Shown: positions 36,204-45,866, counted from the stretch's first letter. The stretch: DNA of 64,000 bases from Ignavibacteriales bacterium (GCA_026390575.1 JAPLFR010000008.1:452126-516125), one strand, 5' to 3'. Notes: a model not told the origin generated them from the letters alone. A program made the numbers and translations.

Positions 36204-37598
36204 TTAAATATGAATCGCAACATCAAATGCCTGTCCGGCCGCTTCCATCACTGCTTCTGATAATGTCGGATGCGCATGCATCGTGTGGTTTAGCTCTTCC
36301 CATGTTGTCTCAAGCGCTTTGGCAATCCCGAGTTCTGCAATCATTTCTGTTGCCTCCGAGCCAATGATGTGCGCACCAAGCAGCTCACCGAATTTTTCAT
36401 CGAAAACCAGTTTTACAATTCCCTCCGTTTCACCAATCGCCATCGCTTTACCGAGAGGACGGAATGGAAAACGTCCAACTTTCACTTTGTATCCCTTTGC
36501 AATTGCTGCATCTTCTGTTAATCCAACACTTGCAACTTGCGGCTGGCAATAGGTACAGCTTGGAATATTTGTTTTGTCAATACCGTGCTTCGCTTTTCCT
36601 GCAATGTGATCTGCCGATACGATGCCTTCATGCGAGGCAACGTGCGCAAGCAATGGCGGCCCGGCAACATCACCGACTGCATAAATTCCGTCTATATTCG
36701 TTTTTCCAAATTCGTTCACTGCAATAAATCCGCGTTCTAACGTAACGCCGAGTGCTTCCAAACCAAGATGATCTACGTTCGCTTGAACACCAACCGCCAT
36801 TAACGCTACATCTGCAACTACGTCTTTCTTTCCATCTTTGTCTAAAACCGTCACTGTAACACTATCACCGATTTTCACACCTTCAACCTTTGTGTTTGCG
36901 AGAATATCAATACCGGATTTCTTCAAGCTTGCATCAAGAATTTTAGTGATCTCTTTATCTTCCATCGGCAGAATGGACGGCAGCATTTCAATAATTGTCA
37001 CCTTTGTGCCAAACGAGTTATAGAAGTAAGCAAATTCAACGCCTATGGCGCCGCCGCCAATAATAATCATCGACTTCGGCTGCTCCGATAGTGTCATTGC
37101 TTCGGAACTTGTCATAATCTTTTTCCGGTCGATTGTAACGCCTGGTATAGAGCGCGGTCTGCCGCCGGTTGCAATAATAATATTCTTCGTTTTGATCGTA
37201 TCTGTGACTTTATTCTCTATTGTCACTTCGATTGAATTTTTTCCGGTTAGTTTCGCAGTTCCAGAAACAATTTCAATTTTATTTTTCCTCATCAGGTACT
37301 CGACACCTTTAGAAACGCGGTCAGCCACACCGCGGCTTCGAGCAATAATTTTAGAGAAATCGTAAGATAATCCCGTGTGAGATATCCCGAACTCCTGCGA
37401 CTTTTTAAAAGCATTATACAGTTCCGCACTCTTCAGCAGTGCTTTCGAAGGAATGCATCCCCAGTTGAGGCAAACACCGCCGAGCTTTTCCCGTTCTATC
37501 AAGCCGACCTTCATGCCTAATTGTGCGGCACGAATCGCAGCAACATATCCGCCAGGACCCCCGCCAATCACCGTCACATCATATTGTCGTTCTGCCAT
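36204..37598 (-). CDS. lpdA: dihydrolipoyl dehydrogenase (E3)
   Basis: Flavoprotein that reoxidises dihydrolipoamide with NAD. The FAD fold starts at VTVIGGGPGGYVAAIRAAQLG; the redox disulfide is GGVCLNWGCIPSKALL near residue 40-55; the NAD fold is IIIGGGAIGVEFAYFY near 178; YAVGDVAGPPLLAHVASHEG near 307 is FAD-binding; the dimer His-Glu pair is in NHTMHAHPTLSEA near 443. It is the first gene of the long minus-strand operon that holds the E1 and E2 genes. Confidence 0.97.
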   Translation of the reverse strand: MAERQYDVTVIGGGPGGYVAAIRAAQLGMKVGLIEREKLGGVCLNWGCIPSKALLKSAELYNAFKKSQEFGISHTGLSYDFSKIIARSRGVADRVSKGVEYLMRKNKIEIVSGTAKLTGKNSIEVTIENKVTDTIKTKNIIIATGGRPRSIPGVTIDRKKIMTSSEAMTLSEQPKSMIIIGGGAIGVEFAYFYNSFGTKVTIIEMLPSILPMEDKEITKILDASLKKSGIDILANTKVEGVKIGDSVTVTVLDKDGKKDVVADVALMAVGVQANVDHLGLEALGVTLERGFIAVNEFGKTNIDGIYAVGDVAGPPLLAHVASHEGIVSADHIAGKAKHGIDKTNIPSCTYCQPQVASVGLTEDAAIAKGYKVKVGRFPFRPLGKAMAIGETEGIVKLVFDEKFGELLGAHIIGSEATEMIAELGIAKALETTWEELNHTMHAHPTLSEAVMEAAGQAFDVAIHI

Positions 37599-37936
37599 AG
37601 GAAATCTTTCACATGAGGAATTATGACTATGTATTCATAATATAGCCAGAAGTGTTCCGAAAGGCAAAACAGCCGATCGCTTCCTTTGATCTCGTTCTCT
37701 AAAACGATGAACAACGGCATCAAGTTCCCATTCGCCGAACGATAATTTTTGCATTCATCACGAGATCCCCGCTCAGTGTATGCAAACGAATAGGCCGACA
37801 ACGAACAGGCATGTACCGACTTTGACCCCCCAAAAAAACATTTCATCGTCAAAATGAGATTAAATAGTTCTCATCATATAATTTCGATTTCCGATTGATT
37901 CTTTTTTACTTTTCAGGTATGTTAAAATAAAAGCGG
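37599..37936. other. 338-bp divergent promoter region between lpdA and smpB
   Basis: No gene is supported here. On the smpB side TTGATT (37895-37900) and TATGTT (37918-37923) are spaced 17 bases apart, a sigma70-like pair that would start transcription only a few bases before the smpB ATG. I find no clear promoter on the lpdA side. Confidence 0.4.
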
Positions 37937-38398
37937 ATGTCTGAAACACCACAACGTATTTCCATAAGCAACCGCAAAGCGCGGCACGAATATTTTATTA
38001 TCGAAGCATTGGAAGCCGGTATTGTTCTCACCGGCACCGAAGTAAAATCGCTGCGCAAAGGTAATGCAAATCTCCAGGATAGTTATGCGGAATTGCGAAG
38101 CGGCGAAGTGTGGTTGGAAGGAATGCATATAAGTCCGTACGAACAAGGGAACATCAATAATCATGATCCCCGCCGCAAACGGAAGCTCCTCTTACAGAGG
38201 AAACAAATCCGCAAACTCATTGGCGGAATGAAAGAAAAAGGATTGACACTTATTCCATTGTCGGTATATTTTAAAGGCCCCTACGCGAAAGTCGAGCTGG
38301 CGCTGGCGCGCGGCAAGAAAAGTTATGATAAGCGTGATGCAATTGCCAAGCGCGATGCAGAACGTGACATTGCAAGAGCGAGAAGGAGTAGAACGTAA
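37937..38398 (+). CDS. smpB: SsrA-binding protein SmpB
   Basis: Binds tmRNA and brings it to stalled ribosomes. The 153-residue protein has the family blocks ISNRKARHEYFIIEALEAG, GTEVKSLRKGNANLQDSYAE near residue 34, HISPYEQGNINNHDPRRKRK near 64 and the basic C-terminal tail KRDAIAKRDAERDIARARR. tmRNA itself is not in this window. tyrS follows after 3 bp. Confidence 0.98.
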   Translation: MSETPQRISISNRKARHEYFIIEALEAGIVLTGTEVKSLRKGNANLQDSYAELRSGEVWLEGMHISPYEQGNINNHDPRRKRKLLLQRKQIRKLIGGMKEKGLTLIPLSVYFKGPYAKVELALARGKKSYDKRDAIAKRDAERDIARARRSRT

Positions 38399-38401
38399 GA
38401 A

Positions 38402-39607
38402 TTGTTCCCAACTATTAACGAACAAATGGATGTCATCAAGCGCGGTACCTCGGAAATTATTCCCGAAGAGGACATCGTTAAAAAGCTTGAGCGTTCCATC
38501 AAAACAGATACACCACTCAACATCAAACTTGGCTGCGACCCAAGCCGTCCTGATTTACATTTAGGTCATTCTGTTGTTCTCCGAAAACTTCGACAGTTTC
38601 AGGATCTCGGTCATATCGCGATTCTCATCATCGGCGACTTTACAGGAATGATTGGCGATCCTTCGGGTAAGAGCAAAACGCGCCCATCGTTGACACTTGA
38701 AGAGACACACCGTAACGGCCAATCGTATTTTGAACAGGCTGAAAAAATACTCTCCACCCAGAGAGTATCGATGCAGTACAATTCCGATTGGTTGAATAAG
38801 ATGAGCTTTGCAGATGTAATTCGTCTTGCCAGCAAGTACACAGTTGCGAGGATGCTCGAGCGGGATGATTTTACAATTCGCTATAAAGCAGGCGAACCGA
38901 TTAGTGTGCATGAATTTCTCTACCCTCTCGCACAAGCAATGGATTCAGTTGCCATCCATTCAGATGTCGAACTTGGCGGAACAGATCAGAAATTCAATCT
39001 GTTAGTCGGAAGAGATATTCAACGGGAATACAACCAGGAACCGCAGGTTATTTTGACTATGCCGATCCTTGTGGGCACTGATGGTGTCGACAAGATGAGC
39101 AAATCGTTAGATAATTACATTGGCATAAGCGATCCGCCAAAAGAAATCTTTGGTAAGACGCTGAGTATTCCCGACAAATTGATTTATCAATACTTCGAGC
39201 TAGTAACCGATGTACCAAAACAAGAATTATTAGAGATCAAATCCTCACTTGAAAATCCAATAAACAACCCACGCAATATAAAACGGTTGCTTGCACGGAC
39301 ACTTGTGCGCATGTATCATTCTCAAGCTTCAGCAGACGATGCGGAAAAAGAATTTGATAAAATTTTTGTACAAAAAAGCATTCCGGACAATATTGAAGAG
39401 TTCAAGCGGAGTGAATCTGGCAACATTATTGCCTTGCTGACCGAGGCAAAACTTGCTGCCTCGAAAGGCGAAGCTCGACGGCTTATCGATCAAGGCGGGG
39501 TCAGCATTGATGATGAGCGTGTAACCGACCCCAACGTACTTTTGCCCGATAAAGACGAGTTCATCCTCAAAGTCGGGAAGCGGCGTTTTCTAAAAGTTAA
39601 ACGATAA
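38402..39607 (+). CDS. tyrS: tyrosyl-tRNA synthetase
   Basis: Charges tRNA-Tyr. The class I motifs are HLGHS near residue 53 and [11 protein letters not shown] near 230; a [18 protein letters not shown] stretch near 78 and the C-terminal S4 RNA-binding domain ([18 protein letters not shown] near 345) complete the long TyrRS form of 401 residues. The start is TTG 38402: the [16 protein letters not shown]-terminus matches the family, and the first ATG (38426) would remove it. AAGGAG lies 13 bases before the TTG. It is joined to smpB. Confidence 0.95.
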   Translation: MFPTINEQMDVIKRGTSEIIPEEDIVKKLERSIKTDTPLNIKLGCDPSRPDLHLGHSVVLRKLRQFQDLGHIAILIIGDFTGMIGDPSGKSKTRPSLTLEETHRNGQSYFEQAEKILSTQRVSMQYNSDWLNKMSFADVIRLASKYTVARMLERDDFTIRYKAGEPISVHEFLYPLAQAMDSVAIHSDVELGGTDQKFNLLVGRDIQREYNQEPQVILTMPILVGTDGVDKMSKSLDNYIGISDPPKEIFGKTLSIPDKLIYQYFELVTDVPKQELLEIKSSLENPINNPRNIKRLLARTLVRMYHSQASADDAEKEFDKIFVQKSIPDNIEEFKRSESGNIIALLTEAKLAASKGEARRLIDQGGVSIDDERVTDPNVLLPDKDEFILKVGKRRFLKVKR

Positions 39608-39636
39608 TTATTCACCACGAGGCGGAGAAAATAAAA

Positions 39637-40182
39637 TTGTTCACTCCCACTAAAATGTTTTTCACCAAAGGCGTTGGACGCCACAGAGACTACCTGCAAT
39701 CTTTTGAACTCGCCTTGCGCGATGCAGGAATTGAAATCTGCAATCTCGTCACTGTTTCCAGTATCTATCCGCCAGGCTGCAAGCGTATTCCGAAAGATGA
39801 AGGCGTGAAGCAATTAAGCGCCGGGCAGATTACATTCTGTGTTATGGCACGAAACGCTACAAACGAACCCAATCGCCTTATAGCGGCTTCGATTGGTGTT
39901 GCGCAGCCCGCTGACGATTCTGTCTATGGATATCTTTCAGAGCACCACCCTTTTGGTGAAACAGATGAACGTGCCGGTGAATATGCAGAAGACCTTGCAG
40001 CTTCGATGCTTGCCACAACACTTGGAGTGCAATTTGACCCAAATACCGAATGGGATGAGCGGGAAAAAATATTCAAGATGTCCGGCAAGATTGTCCGCAC
40101 ATTTAACGTAACACAATCTGCTGAGGGTGATAAGAATGGTTTATGGACATCGGTAGTTGCTGCGGCAATGTTGCTACCGTAG
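39637..40182 (+). CDS. pyruvoyl-dependent arginine decarboxylase
   Basis: Converts arginine to agmatine, the first step to polyamines. The 181-residue proenzyme has [12 protein letters not shown] near residue 44-55, where self-cleavage at the Ser-Ser bond makes the pyruvoyl group, [11 protein letters not shown] near 66 and the [21 protein letters not shown] block near 103. The start is TTG at 39637 with GGAG 9 bases before; the first ATG (39655) has no ribosome site. It follows tyrS by 29 bp. Agmatine-using genes are not in the window. Confidence 0.93.
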   Translation: MFTPTKMFFTKGVGRHRDYLQSFELALRDAGIEICNLVTVSSIYPPGCKRIPKDEGVKQLSAGQITFCVMARNATNEPNRLIAASIGVAQPADDSVYGYLSEHHPFGETDERAGEYAEDLAASMLATTLGVQFDPNTEWDEREKIFKMSGKIVRTFNVTQSAEGDKNGLWTSVVAAAMLLP

Positions 40183-40223
40183 CTTTCATCTGCAGCGTCC
40201 TGCATATTCATGAGAATATCAGT

Positions 40224-40260
40224 AAGGCGGTTCCCTTGATATGGCCGCCTTTTTTGTTTT
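40224..40260 (+). terminator. rho-independent terminator after arginine decarboxylase gene
   Basis: AAGGCGG (40224-40230) pairs with CCGCCTT (40245-40251) and a long T-rich run follows. It ends the smpB-tyrS unit. Confidence 0.85.
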
Positions 40261-40317
40261 TACTCACCCCCAAACTCTACATGGTAGCGCAGATAATAAC
40301 CTTCGCAACTTGAAACC

Positions 40318-40377
40318 ACCTCTCCGACCGCTTTCAGCGATCGGAGAGGTAAATGAATTATTTCAACAGCATCATCT
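40318..40377. repeat. 60-bp direct repeat, copy A
   Basis: Nearly identical (two mismatches) to 40443-40502. It holds a strong hairpin (CCTCTCCGA with TCGGAGAGG) and a duplicate of the last codons and stop of the DUF3160 gene. Confidence 0.9.
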
Positions 40378-40380
40378 ACT

Positions 40381-40405
40381 CGCTCCCAAGCTCTGCTTGG
40401 GAGCG
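40381..40405. repeat. perfect 11-bp hairpin between the repeat copies
   Basis: CGCTCCCAAGC and GCTTGGGAGCG with a 3-base loop. It stands between the two copies of the 60-bp repeat. Confidence 0.8.
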
Positions 40406-40442
40406 TTAACGGCGGAATAGCTGCTTCCACGAAAGAGCTACT

Positions 40443-40502
40443 ACCTCTCCGACCGCCCTCAGCGATCGGAGAGGTAAATGAATTATTTCAACAGCATCAT
40501 CT
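40443..40502. repeat. 60-bp direct repeat, copy B (covers DUF3160 gene end)
   Basis: Copy B holds the same hairpin 8 bp beyond the stop of the DUF3160 gene, so it probably works as that gene's 3' end. The last 20 bp are the final codons of the gene. Confidence 0.9.
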
Positions 40503-43008
40503 TACCGGTTTGTTGTCTCAACCCGACTGCGACAGTATAAAAATAAACTCCACTTGCCATAGAGAGACCGTCGCGTGTCGTTCCATCCCACCGCACAACG
40601 TACGAACCTTCCGGGAATTCCTGGTTGAGCAAGAGAGCAATCTCCTGGCCCATCGTATTGTAGATCTTGATCATAACAGGTTGATGTCCAAGTGACGCCG
40701 GTATGGAGAATGGAATAATTGTCGTACTATTGAATGGATTGGGAAAATTCTGACCTAACCAAAAATCCGACGGTGTTTGCGGCGGTTTTATTTCATGAAC
40801 ATCAGTCGTCCTCAGTGATGACGCTAATCCGGGTGAATTTCCGGTCGAATCGGCGAGGTACAGATGTGCAAAACTCGGACGGGCGATCGGCGGATTCTCC
40901 CCCATCGCCCTCCACTCTTCATCCGTCAGTCGTTTAAAATTAGTGCTGACATATTCATAATACCGATACACTGGTCCGATATAGGACATCGGGCGTCCAT
41001 CGGTCGTTGTTGCGTTAAGCATCATCATATCGACCTTTCCCGTGCCGACATGCATTACCCAGCCGACCATGTTGCCGAATGCATCTGTAGGAGCGGTATG
41101 GATATCGGCAACAAGGGCATCGTATTTATCATATCCGCCACTGTGTGTATAGTAGAGCTGAGGATACCATCCCGTGTATGAGGTAGTGGGGCCGCTACAT
41201 CCACCTCCGGACGTAATATTTATCATGTGTTCAAGAAATACATGCTCTGTTTGATTGATGGGTATATGAGAGAATGTCTTTTGCGCAATAATTCGCAGCG
41301 TGTCGGCTGTAGCGGACAGATATTGGAAATAACTCGTCGTCTGCCCAATGTTCATTCTGCTAAAAAAATCTTTCGCACCATCAGCAAAGATTTTTATTCG
41401 CGCGTAGAATTCGGGGATCGGTTCGACATAACTTTCCGGATATGAGCAAATGACCATACCGGAATACGACTGCTTTGCATAGAGAAGGTTGTCGTGACGC
41501 AATTCTGCCCAGGAAGCAAGCTGAGTATTCATCTTTTGCTGCCACCAGGCCGCGGTCTGCATAAACGCAGGAAGCGAATCGCGTACCTGAGGCGGATTGA
41601 GTGCGCGAAGACTGTGCAACCAGCCATTATAGAGTGTGCTCCTCCAGAAACTGTCATCATACGAATCGACCATATATCGGAGCGATGCGAGGTTCGGGGC
41701 ATATCCATATTGGTCCAACTGTGAATCGAGCAATTGTGCGGCTGCATCGTTCCCAAGGGCAAAGAGAACATCGAGCGAGGAGGGAAGCATCCGGGGCGCC
41801 GGGATGCGGTCGTAGACAACATTCCCTGTGATATAGGAATCGACAATAAACCGCTGTCCGAGAAGAAGGAACGCTGATGCCGGGCGAATTTTCTCCGGGG
41901 AAAGCGGATCCGACCAAAGCATTTGAGATAAAATGCGTTGGAACGTGTACGGTTTATTGAGTAGAGAATTCTGAAATTTTCGCCAAACAGAAGTATCCAG
42001 CATCGCGCTGGCAGATTGAATAGAATTTTCATGCAGAAGATCTTGAATGTTTTTACAGGTGACATTATCTGCTTCACCAACGAAAAACTGGATCACGGCA
42101 TCGAGCGTGTCGAGAAGGCGTTGTGCTTTTGCACCGGCGATCGCTTCCGTTGTGAGTGCGGCGAGAATCGTTTGGCGTTGGACATCATTGTCAGGAACTG
42201 CTGCTGCACCGGCTTCCCGCGGAGGTATTAAATATATTTCTGTCCGCCCCAGCCACATCATTGCTTTGAAATATGCACCCAGTTCAGGACTTAACGTATA
42301 ATGCCCACGTACGGTAAACTGGCTAAAGTCATATTTTCGAGATGTTTCGGAGAAGATTGGAATAGTATTCGGAACCTGAGATTGAATATCTTGAAGTAAT
42401 GCAGAGATCGTTGCTGCATTTTCTGAATACACGGGGTTGACAGCGCGGCCGAGGAGTTTTCTCGGGACTGTGAGATAAACATCGAGATCCTTCAACATCG
42501 TCGTCATCCCAGTGTCCAATGCATATCCATTCGCCAGAACAGGAACCTGTGCATGCATCTGCATGAGAAGTGTATCGAGCCAAGGAATCATTTTTTGCTC
42601 TTCAACATCCATCAGGATTGCGTCATAGGACATATGGATTGCATGAAGTATCGCATCGCTCGAGACATAGACTGGCAAATCGCGTTGGAATATTTCAGTA
42701 AAGGCAGCCATAAAGGTAGGCTTCGACAACCGGGCGGTTGCTACAAATCCATGGCTCTCCAGCAATGTTCTTTCATATGCTGTCAGAGAATAATACCGAT
42801 TAATCGTATCGAAGTATGCCGGAGGTGCACTCTGGTGAATTTGAGCATCGAATATTCCAGCATCATGCGATGATCGAAGCTCAGCGGGTGTTAGATTTTT
42901 TGAACTCTGTAAAAAGGATTGATAGGCTTGCACATCAAATGAGCTCTGAGCGGCGGCGGTCATAGAGAATATTCCCACTGCGAATAAAGAGATAATAATT
43001 CTTTTCAT
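40483..43008 (-). CDS. secreted DUF3160 protein with type IX sorting domain
   Basis: An 841-residue exported protein. A signal peptide (residues 1-20, ending TAAAQS) is followed by a DUF3160 domain over most of the chain (YVSSDAILHAIHMSYDAIL near 115; YSGMVICSYPESYVEPIPEF near 515). The last 85 residues are a type IX secretion sorting domain: LGQNFPNPFNSTTIIPFSI, then IYNTMGQEIALL and GVYFYTVAVG. Function of DUF3160 is unknown. It is alone on its strand and ends inside a duplicated 60-bp repeat. Confidence 0.9.
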   Translation of the reverse strand: MKRIIISLFAVGIFSMTAAAQSSFDVQAYQSFLQSSKNLTPAELRSSHDAGIFDAQIHQSAPPAYFDTINRYYSLTAYERTLLESHGFVATARLSKPTFMAAFTEIFQRDLPVYVSSDAILHAIHMSYDAILMDVEEQKMIPWLDTLLMQMHAQVPVLANGYALDTGMTTMLKDLDVYLTVPRKLLGRAVNPVYSENAATISALLQDIQSQVPNTIPIFSETSRKYDFSQFTVRGHYTLSPELGAYFKAMMWLGRTEIYLIPPREAGAAAVPDNDVQRQTILAALTTEAIAGAKAQRLLDTLDAVIQFFVGEADNVTCKNIQDLLHENSIQSASAMLDTSVWRKFQNSLLNKPYTFQRILSQMLWSDPLSPEKIRPASAFLLLGQRFIVDSYITGNVVYDRIPAPRMLPSSLDVLFALGNDAAAQLLDSQLDQYGYAPNLASLRYMVDSYDDSFWRSTLYNGWLHSLRALNPPQVRDSLPAFMQTAAWWQQKMNTQLASWAELRHDNLLYAKQSYSGMVICSYPESYVEPIPEFYARIKIFADGAKDFFSRMNIGQTTSYFQYLSATADTLRIIAQKTFSHIPINQTEHVFLEHMINITSGGGCSGPTTSYTGWYPQLYYTHSGGYDKYDALVADIHTAPTDAFGNMVGWVMHVGTGKVDMMMLNATTTDGRPMSYIGPVYRYYEYVSTNFKRLTDEEWRAMGENPPIARPSFAHLYLADSTGNSPGLASSLRTTDVHEIKPPQTPSDFWLGQNFPNPFNSTTIIPFSIPASLGHQPVMIKIYNTMGQEIALLLNQEFPEGSYVVRWDGTTRDGLSMASGVYFYTVAVGLRQQTGKMMLLK

Positions 43009-43245
43009 GATACTCCTCCCGGGAGAATTTTTCTTTATGAAACGTACACTATCCTCGGAAAAGAATCAAGCCTCTTAGGTAGTGGGCTATTTCACACAGT
43101 GAATTATTTAAAAGATAGATTCCCGATAGCTGAAAGCCTGAGAATGTAGCAAACGCTATCTTGCAAGAATATTTATGTCGGGATAAGTCCGTAACGCATA
43201 TTGCGCCACGAGATCAAGATCCGACTTTAGTCGCGACCGCATGCC

Positions 43246-43354
43246 TGACCAAAAAGTACCGAAAACATGGTAGTTGAAGACTTTAGTCTTTGTTTATTAT
43301 CTGAAAACGAAACCTGAAGGTTTCGACTACCGTTAATTTTACACTTTTTGGTCA
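43246..43354. repeat. 109-bp nested inverted-repeat element (MITE-like)
   Basis: Terminal arms TGACCAAAAAGT (43246-43257) and ACTTTTTGGTCA (43343-43354) match perfectly. Inside lie GGTAGTTGAA (43269-43278) against TTCGACTACC (43322-43331), and two small hairpins, AAGACTTTAGTCTT and CGAAACC/GGTTTCG. Further out, CCGACTTT (43231 area) faces AAAGTCGG. It has no open frame. The rest of the 43009-43672 gap shows no gene. Confidence 0.7.
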
Positions 43355-43672
43355 ACCTCGGACAAAGTCGGACGGGATTCCACAACAGCTCACTACTAGG
43401 GAGTGAGATATTTTGCATTTGGTACTTGACGGATATCGATTTGTCTTGTAGTCTGACATTTGGCGATTCTCCGATTTCATTTCCCCATCAATCTGTTGCA
43501 TTTAGCATGGTTTTATCTGGTTTTAGCGGTAATCACTCTTTTTTATAAAATAATTATCTAAAGTCAATGAGATGGTAAGCTGTGAATTGACGGTCTAGTA
43601 TGCGGAGAGGAAAAGACTAATACAATCTGTTGTCTCTTTCAGCTGCAATATTAACTTACACTACTGTTATTC

Positions 43673-44080
43673 CTATTGAGTAAGAAGTATTCTCAGTGTA
43701 TTGTAATCCGAATCCAGGGCTTTCTGGCTCTCAAAGTCGATACTTTTAAGAGTGACAGGCGAAGATCCATCCGCTTTATAATGCTCAACGGCATAGGAAT
43801 ATTTCGTAGCCTTCATGAAGGAAACTGCCAGTGTGTAAATAATATCATTCTCAGCCGGAATATCTGCTGGCGTTTTCGGCCACTTAAGCAAATATTCCTG
43901 TTGGGGATTGGGGAAGTCAGAGTATTTCATAAGAACTCTACTTTTTTCATCCACAATAGAAAATATACCTTGAGATCCCCACACTTTCAATTTATACAAA
44001 AGATATTCACCATTATTTAAGTCCGATAGTCTCAGTGAAATGGCCTTCGTTTCATTTCTGACAGTCCTCGCGACATTCAT
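43673..44080 (-). CDS. hypothetical protein (135 aa)
   Basis: I do not recognise this protein. It has no signal peptide or membrane segment and reads as a mixed alpha/beta soluble domain (YLLYKLKVWGSQGIFSIVDE near residue 27, YSYAVEHYKADGSSP near 95). A strong ribosome site AGGAGGT lies 6 bases before the ATG, which supports a real gene. It stands alone between two non-coding gaps, with two other small unknown genes upstream on the same strand. Confidence 0.7.
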   Translation of the reverse strand: MNVARTVRNETKAISLRLSDLNNGEYLLYKLKVWGSQGIFSIVDEKSRVLMKYSDFPNPQQEYLLKWPKTPADIPAENDIIYTLAVSFMKATKYSYAVEHYKADGSSPVTLKSIDFESQKALDSDYNTLRILLTQ

Positions 44081-44348
44081 ACGGTACCTCCTGTTCTATC
44101 CTATTGCTCCCTGTTCTTTTATCAACGGATACATTTCACAATTTTAATTGTGTCAAATACCTATAGAAGCACTCTATTGCTGTATGTTTCCGTCATTGTT
44201 TTAACAAGAGAAATTATCATAAAAAGAAGTTGACTGTCAATCACGCAAATGCGTGTATTTTAAAAATACAGGTGATACCATTATAGGTTTGCAAGAAATT
44301 CAACAGTGAAAAACATTAAATTCGTTAGAAGGATGCAAAAGCGATCCT

Positions 44349-44570
44349 TCATTCTATTATTTGTTTGATCTTGTTCTGCAATCTCGTTTTTTCAAAACCT
44401 TCTGTAAGTGCCGCCGCTCCAATCAGTAAAAGAAGAGTATACATGATGTTTTCACTTGAAAACAATAATGCGATCAAAAAGATTTGCACTCCCGCGATCT
44501 GTAAATACAACATTGATCTGGTCGATGGGATAAGTTTTTGAAGTTCTTCAATCTTTACTGCAGACTTCAT
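44349..44570 (-). CDS. small membrane protein of unknown function (73 aa)
   Basis: Two hydrophobic segments near residues 22-40 and 42-56 with charged ends (KIEELQKLIPSTRS before, EKTRLQNKIKQIIE after), so a hairpin-like membrane protein. GGAG lies 6 bases before ATG. It follows the zinc-ribbon gene at 44637-44900 by 66 bp. No function can be given. Confidence 0.6.
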   Translation of the reverse strand: MKSAVKIEELQKLIPSTRSMLYLQIAGVQIFLIALLFSSENIMYTLLLLIGAAALTEGFEKTRLQNKIKQIIE

Positions 44571-44636
44571 ATAGACTCCAATAGTTGATTTGATAGAAGA
44601 ATCCCTTCGGATGAAAGTTGATCAGAAGAAATATTC

Positions 44637-44900
44637 TCATCCGTAAAGCAGCCTCAGGACGGTGTTGATGTCAGAAGGAACGACGGTCTGAGTCTTGAAA
44701 AAAGAACGTGCCGGTTCTTCCATGAGTTCGATTCGTTCGGCATCCTTTTTTGAGCTCTGACCATGCTCTTCCTGAACACCAACGACTCCACCACACACAG
44801 AACATTGAATGAACATGACCCTTCGCGGGGATCCAATAGGAATTTTCACAACTGATTCAAAGAATCGATTCCCGCATTTGAGACATTGAGATGTTGCCAT
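44637..44900 (-). CDS. small zinc-ribbon-like protein (87 aa)
   Basis: Two Cys pairs, CLKCGNRFFES near residue 6 and CSVCGGVVGV near 33, form a rubredoxin-like or zinc-ribbon knuckle. The C-terminal half is polar. No ribosome site stronger than AGGGC is seen 10 bases before the start. Function unknown; the metal is inferred from the Cys pattern. Confidence 0.65.
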   Translation of the reverse strand: MATSQCLKCGNRFFESVVKIPIGSPRRVMFIQCSVCGGVVGVQEEHGQSSKKDAERIELMEEPARSFFKTQTVVPSDINTVLRLLYG

Positions 44901-44996
44901 AAGAGATGCCCTTCTATGAGTTAATACATTAGAAAGAAACTTTTATCACTGTTAAATCCAACAAGAAAATATGACAGAATGAATATCGGGACGTGC

Positions 44997-45767
44997 TCAT
45001 TTTGTCAGTAACATTTTCCGTGAGATACTGTTATTATCGACACTGAGTCGGGCCACATACATGCCCGAAGCCAGCTTTTGTCCATTATTCGAATTACTAT
45101 CCCATTTTACTTGATACTCACCTACATATTGATATTGATCGATCAATCGTGTTACCTCGCGTCCCGCTATATCATAGATGCTTAACCGCACTTGGGCCGG
45201 CACATTCAGTCGATACGTAAGCATGGTAGAGGGATTGAACGGATTCGGAAAATTTTGTCCAAGAACAAATGACTTCATTTTATCGGTATTCGTTATTGAG
45301 AGGTTTTTGTCATTCCATACCAAATTCGTAATCGTTACTCCAAGACTATCACCATTTTTGTCAATGACCATTACATTTGATAATATAACAGAGTTCGTTT
45401 TTTGCGGACCGACTACTTTAAAAAGAATAGAAGCGAGAGTTCCCGATCCGTCGCAAAAGCTTTGTTGCATGAGGTTGAGTACCACAACATTGATGGTGGA
45501 GTCATCTGCAACGTACGAATCAACGATCCAAGACGATTCTGCTGTCTGAGTTCCCGGTTTGACTGATTCCAATACAATGGCGGATGAAAGATGCACGCTG
45601 AACTGAATTCCTGCAAATGCTACGGAATTGGCAAACTGGATATCGAATGAACTTAGTGATGTCCGTACAACCTTCAGTTCATTCCCTGCAGAAGCTGAAA
45701 GCGCTGCGGTTATCAAGAGAATGAGAATTTGGGAGAATCTTTGTTGGATCGTCGTCATTGAAATCAT
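44997..45767 (-). CDS. secreted cohesin-like protein with type IX sorting domain
   Basis: A 256-residue exported protein with a signal peptide (about residues 8-28). Residues 30-150 show the pattern of a cohesin-like beta domain (VAFAGIQFSVHLSSAIVLESV, then GSGTLASILFKVVG). The final 90 residues are a type IX sorting domain: LGQNFPNPFNPSTMLTYRLN, LSIYDIAGREVTRL and SGMYVARLSVD. It is probably held on the surface, binding another protein or a sugar. A perfect palindrome lies about 100 bp upstream and a NarL-type regulator gene lies beyond it. Confidence 0.85.
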   Translation of the reverse strand: MISMTTIQQRFSQILILLITAALSASAGNELKVVRTSLSSFDIQFANSVAFAGIQFSVHLSSAIVLESVKPGTQTAESSWIVDSYVADDSTINVVVLNLMQQSFCDGSGTLASILFKVVGPQKTNSVILSNVMVIDKNGDSLGVTITNLVWNDKNLSITNTDKMKSFVLGQNFPNPFNPSTMLTYRLNVPAQVRLSIYDIAGREVTRLIDQYQYVGEYQVKWDSNSNNGQKLASGMYVARLSVDNNSISRKMLLTK

Positions 45768-45866
45768 CTTTCATTGCACTCACAAAGGAGTTACTCTCGT
45801 CTTTGTGATGGGGAAAAAATACCATGGAAGATGACGGAATACTATACGTACCGATACCGAATTTGA

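Noticed and set aside
37574..37852. 92-residue open frame upstream of lpdA
   Set aside because: Overlaps the conserved lpdA start, lacks protein character and lies in the promoter region.
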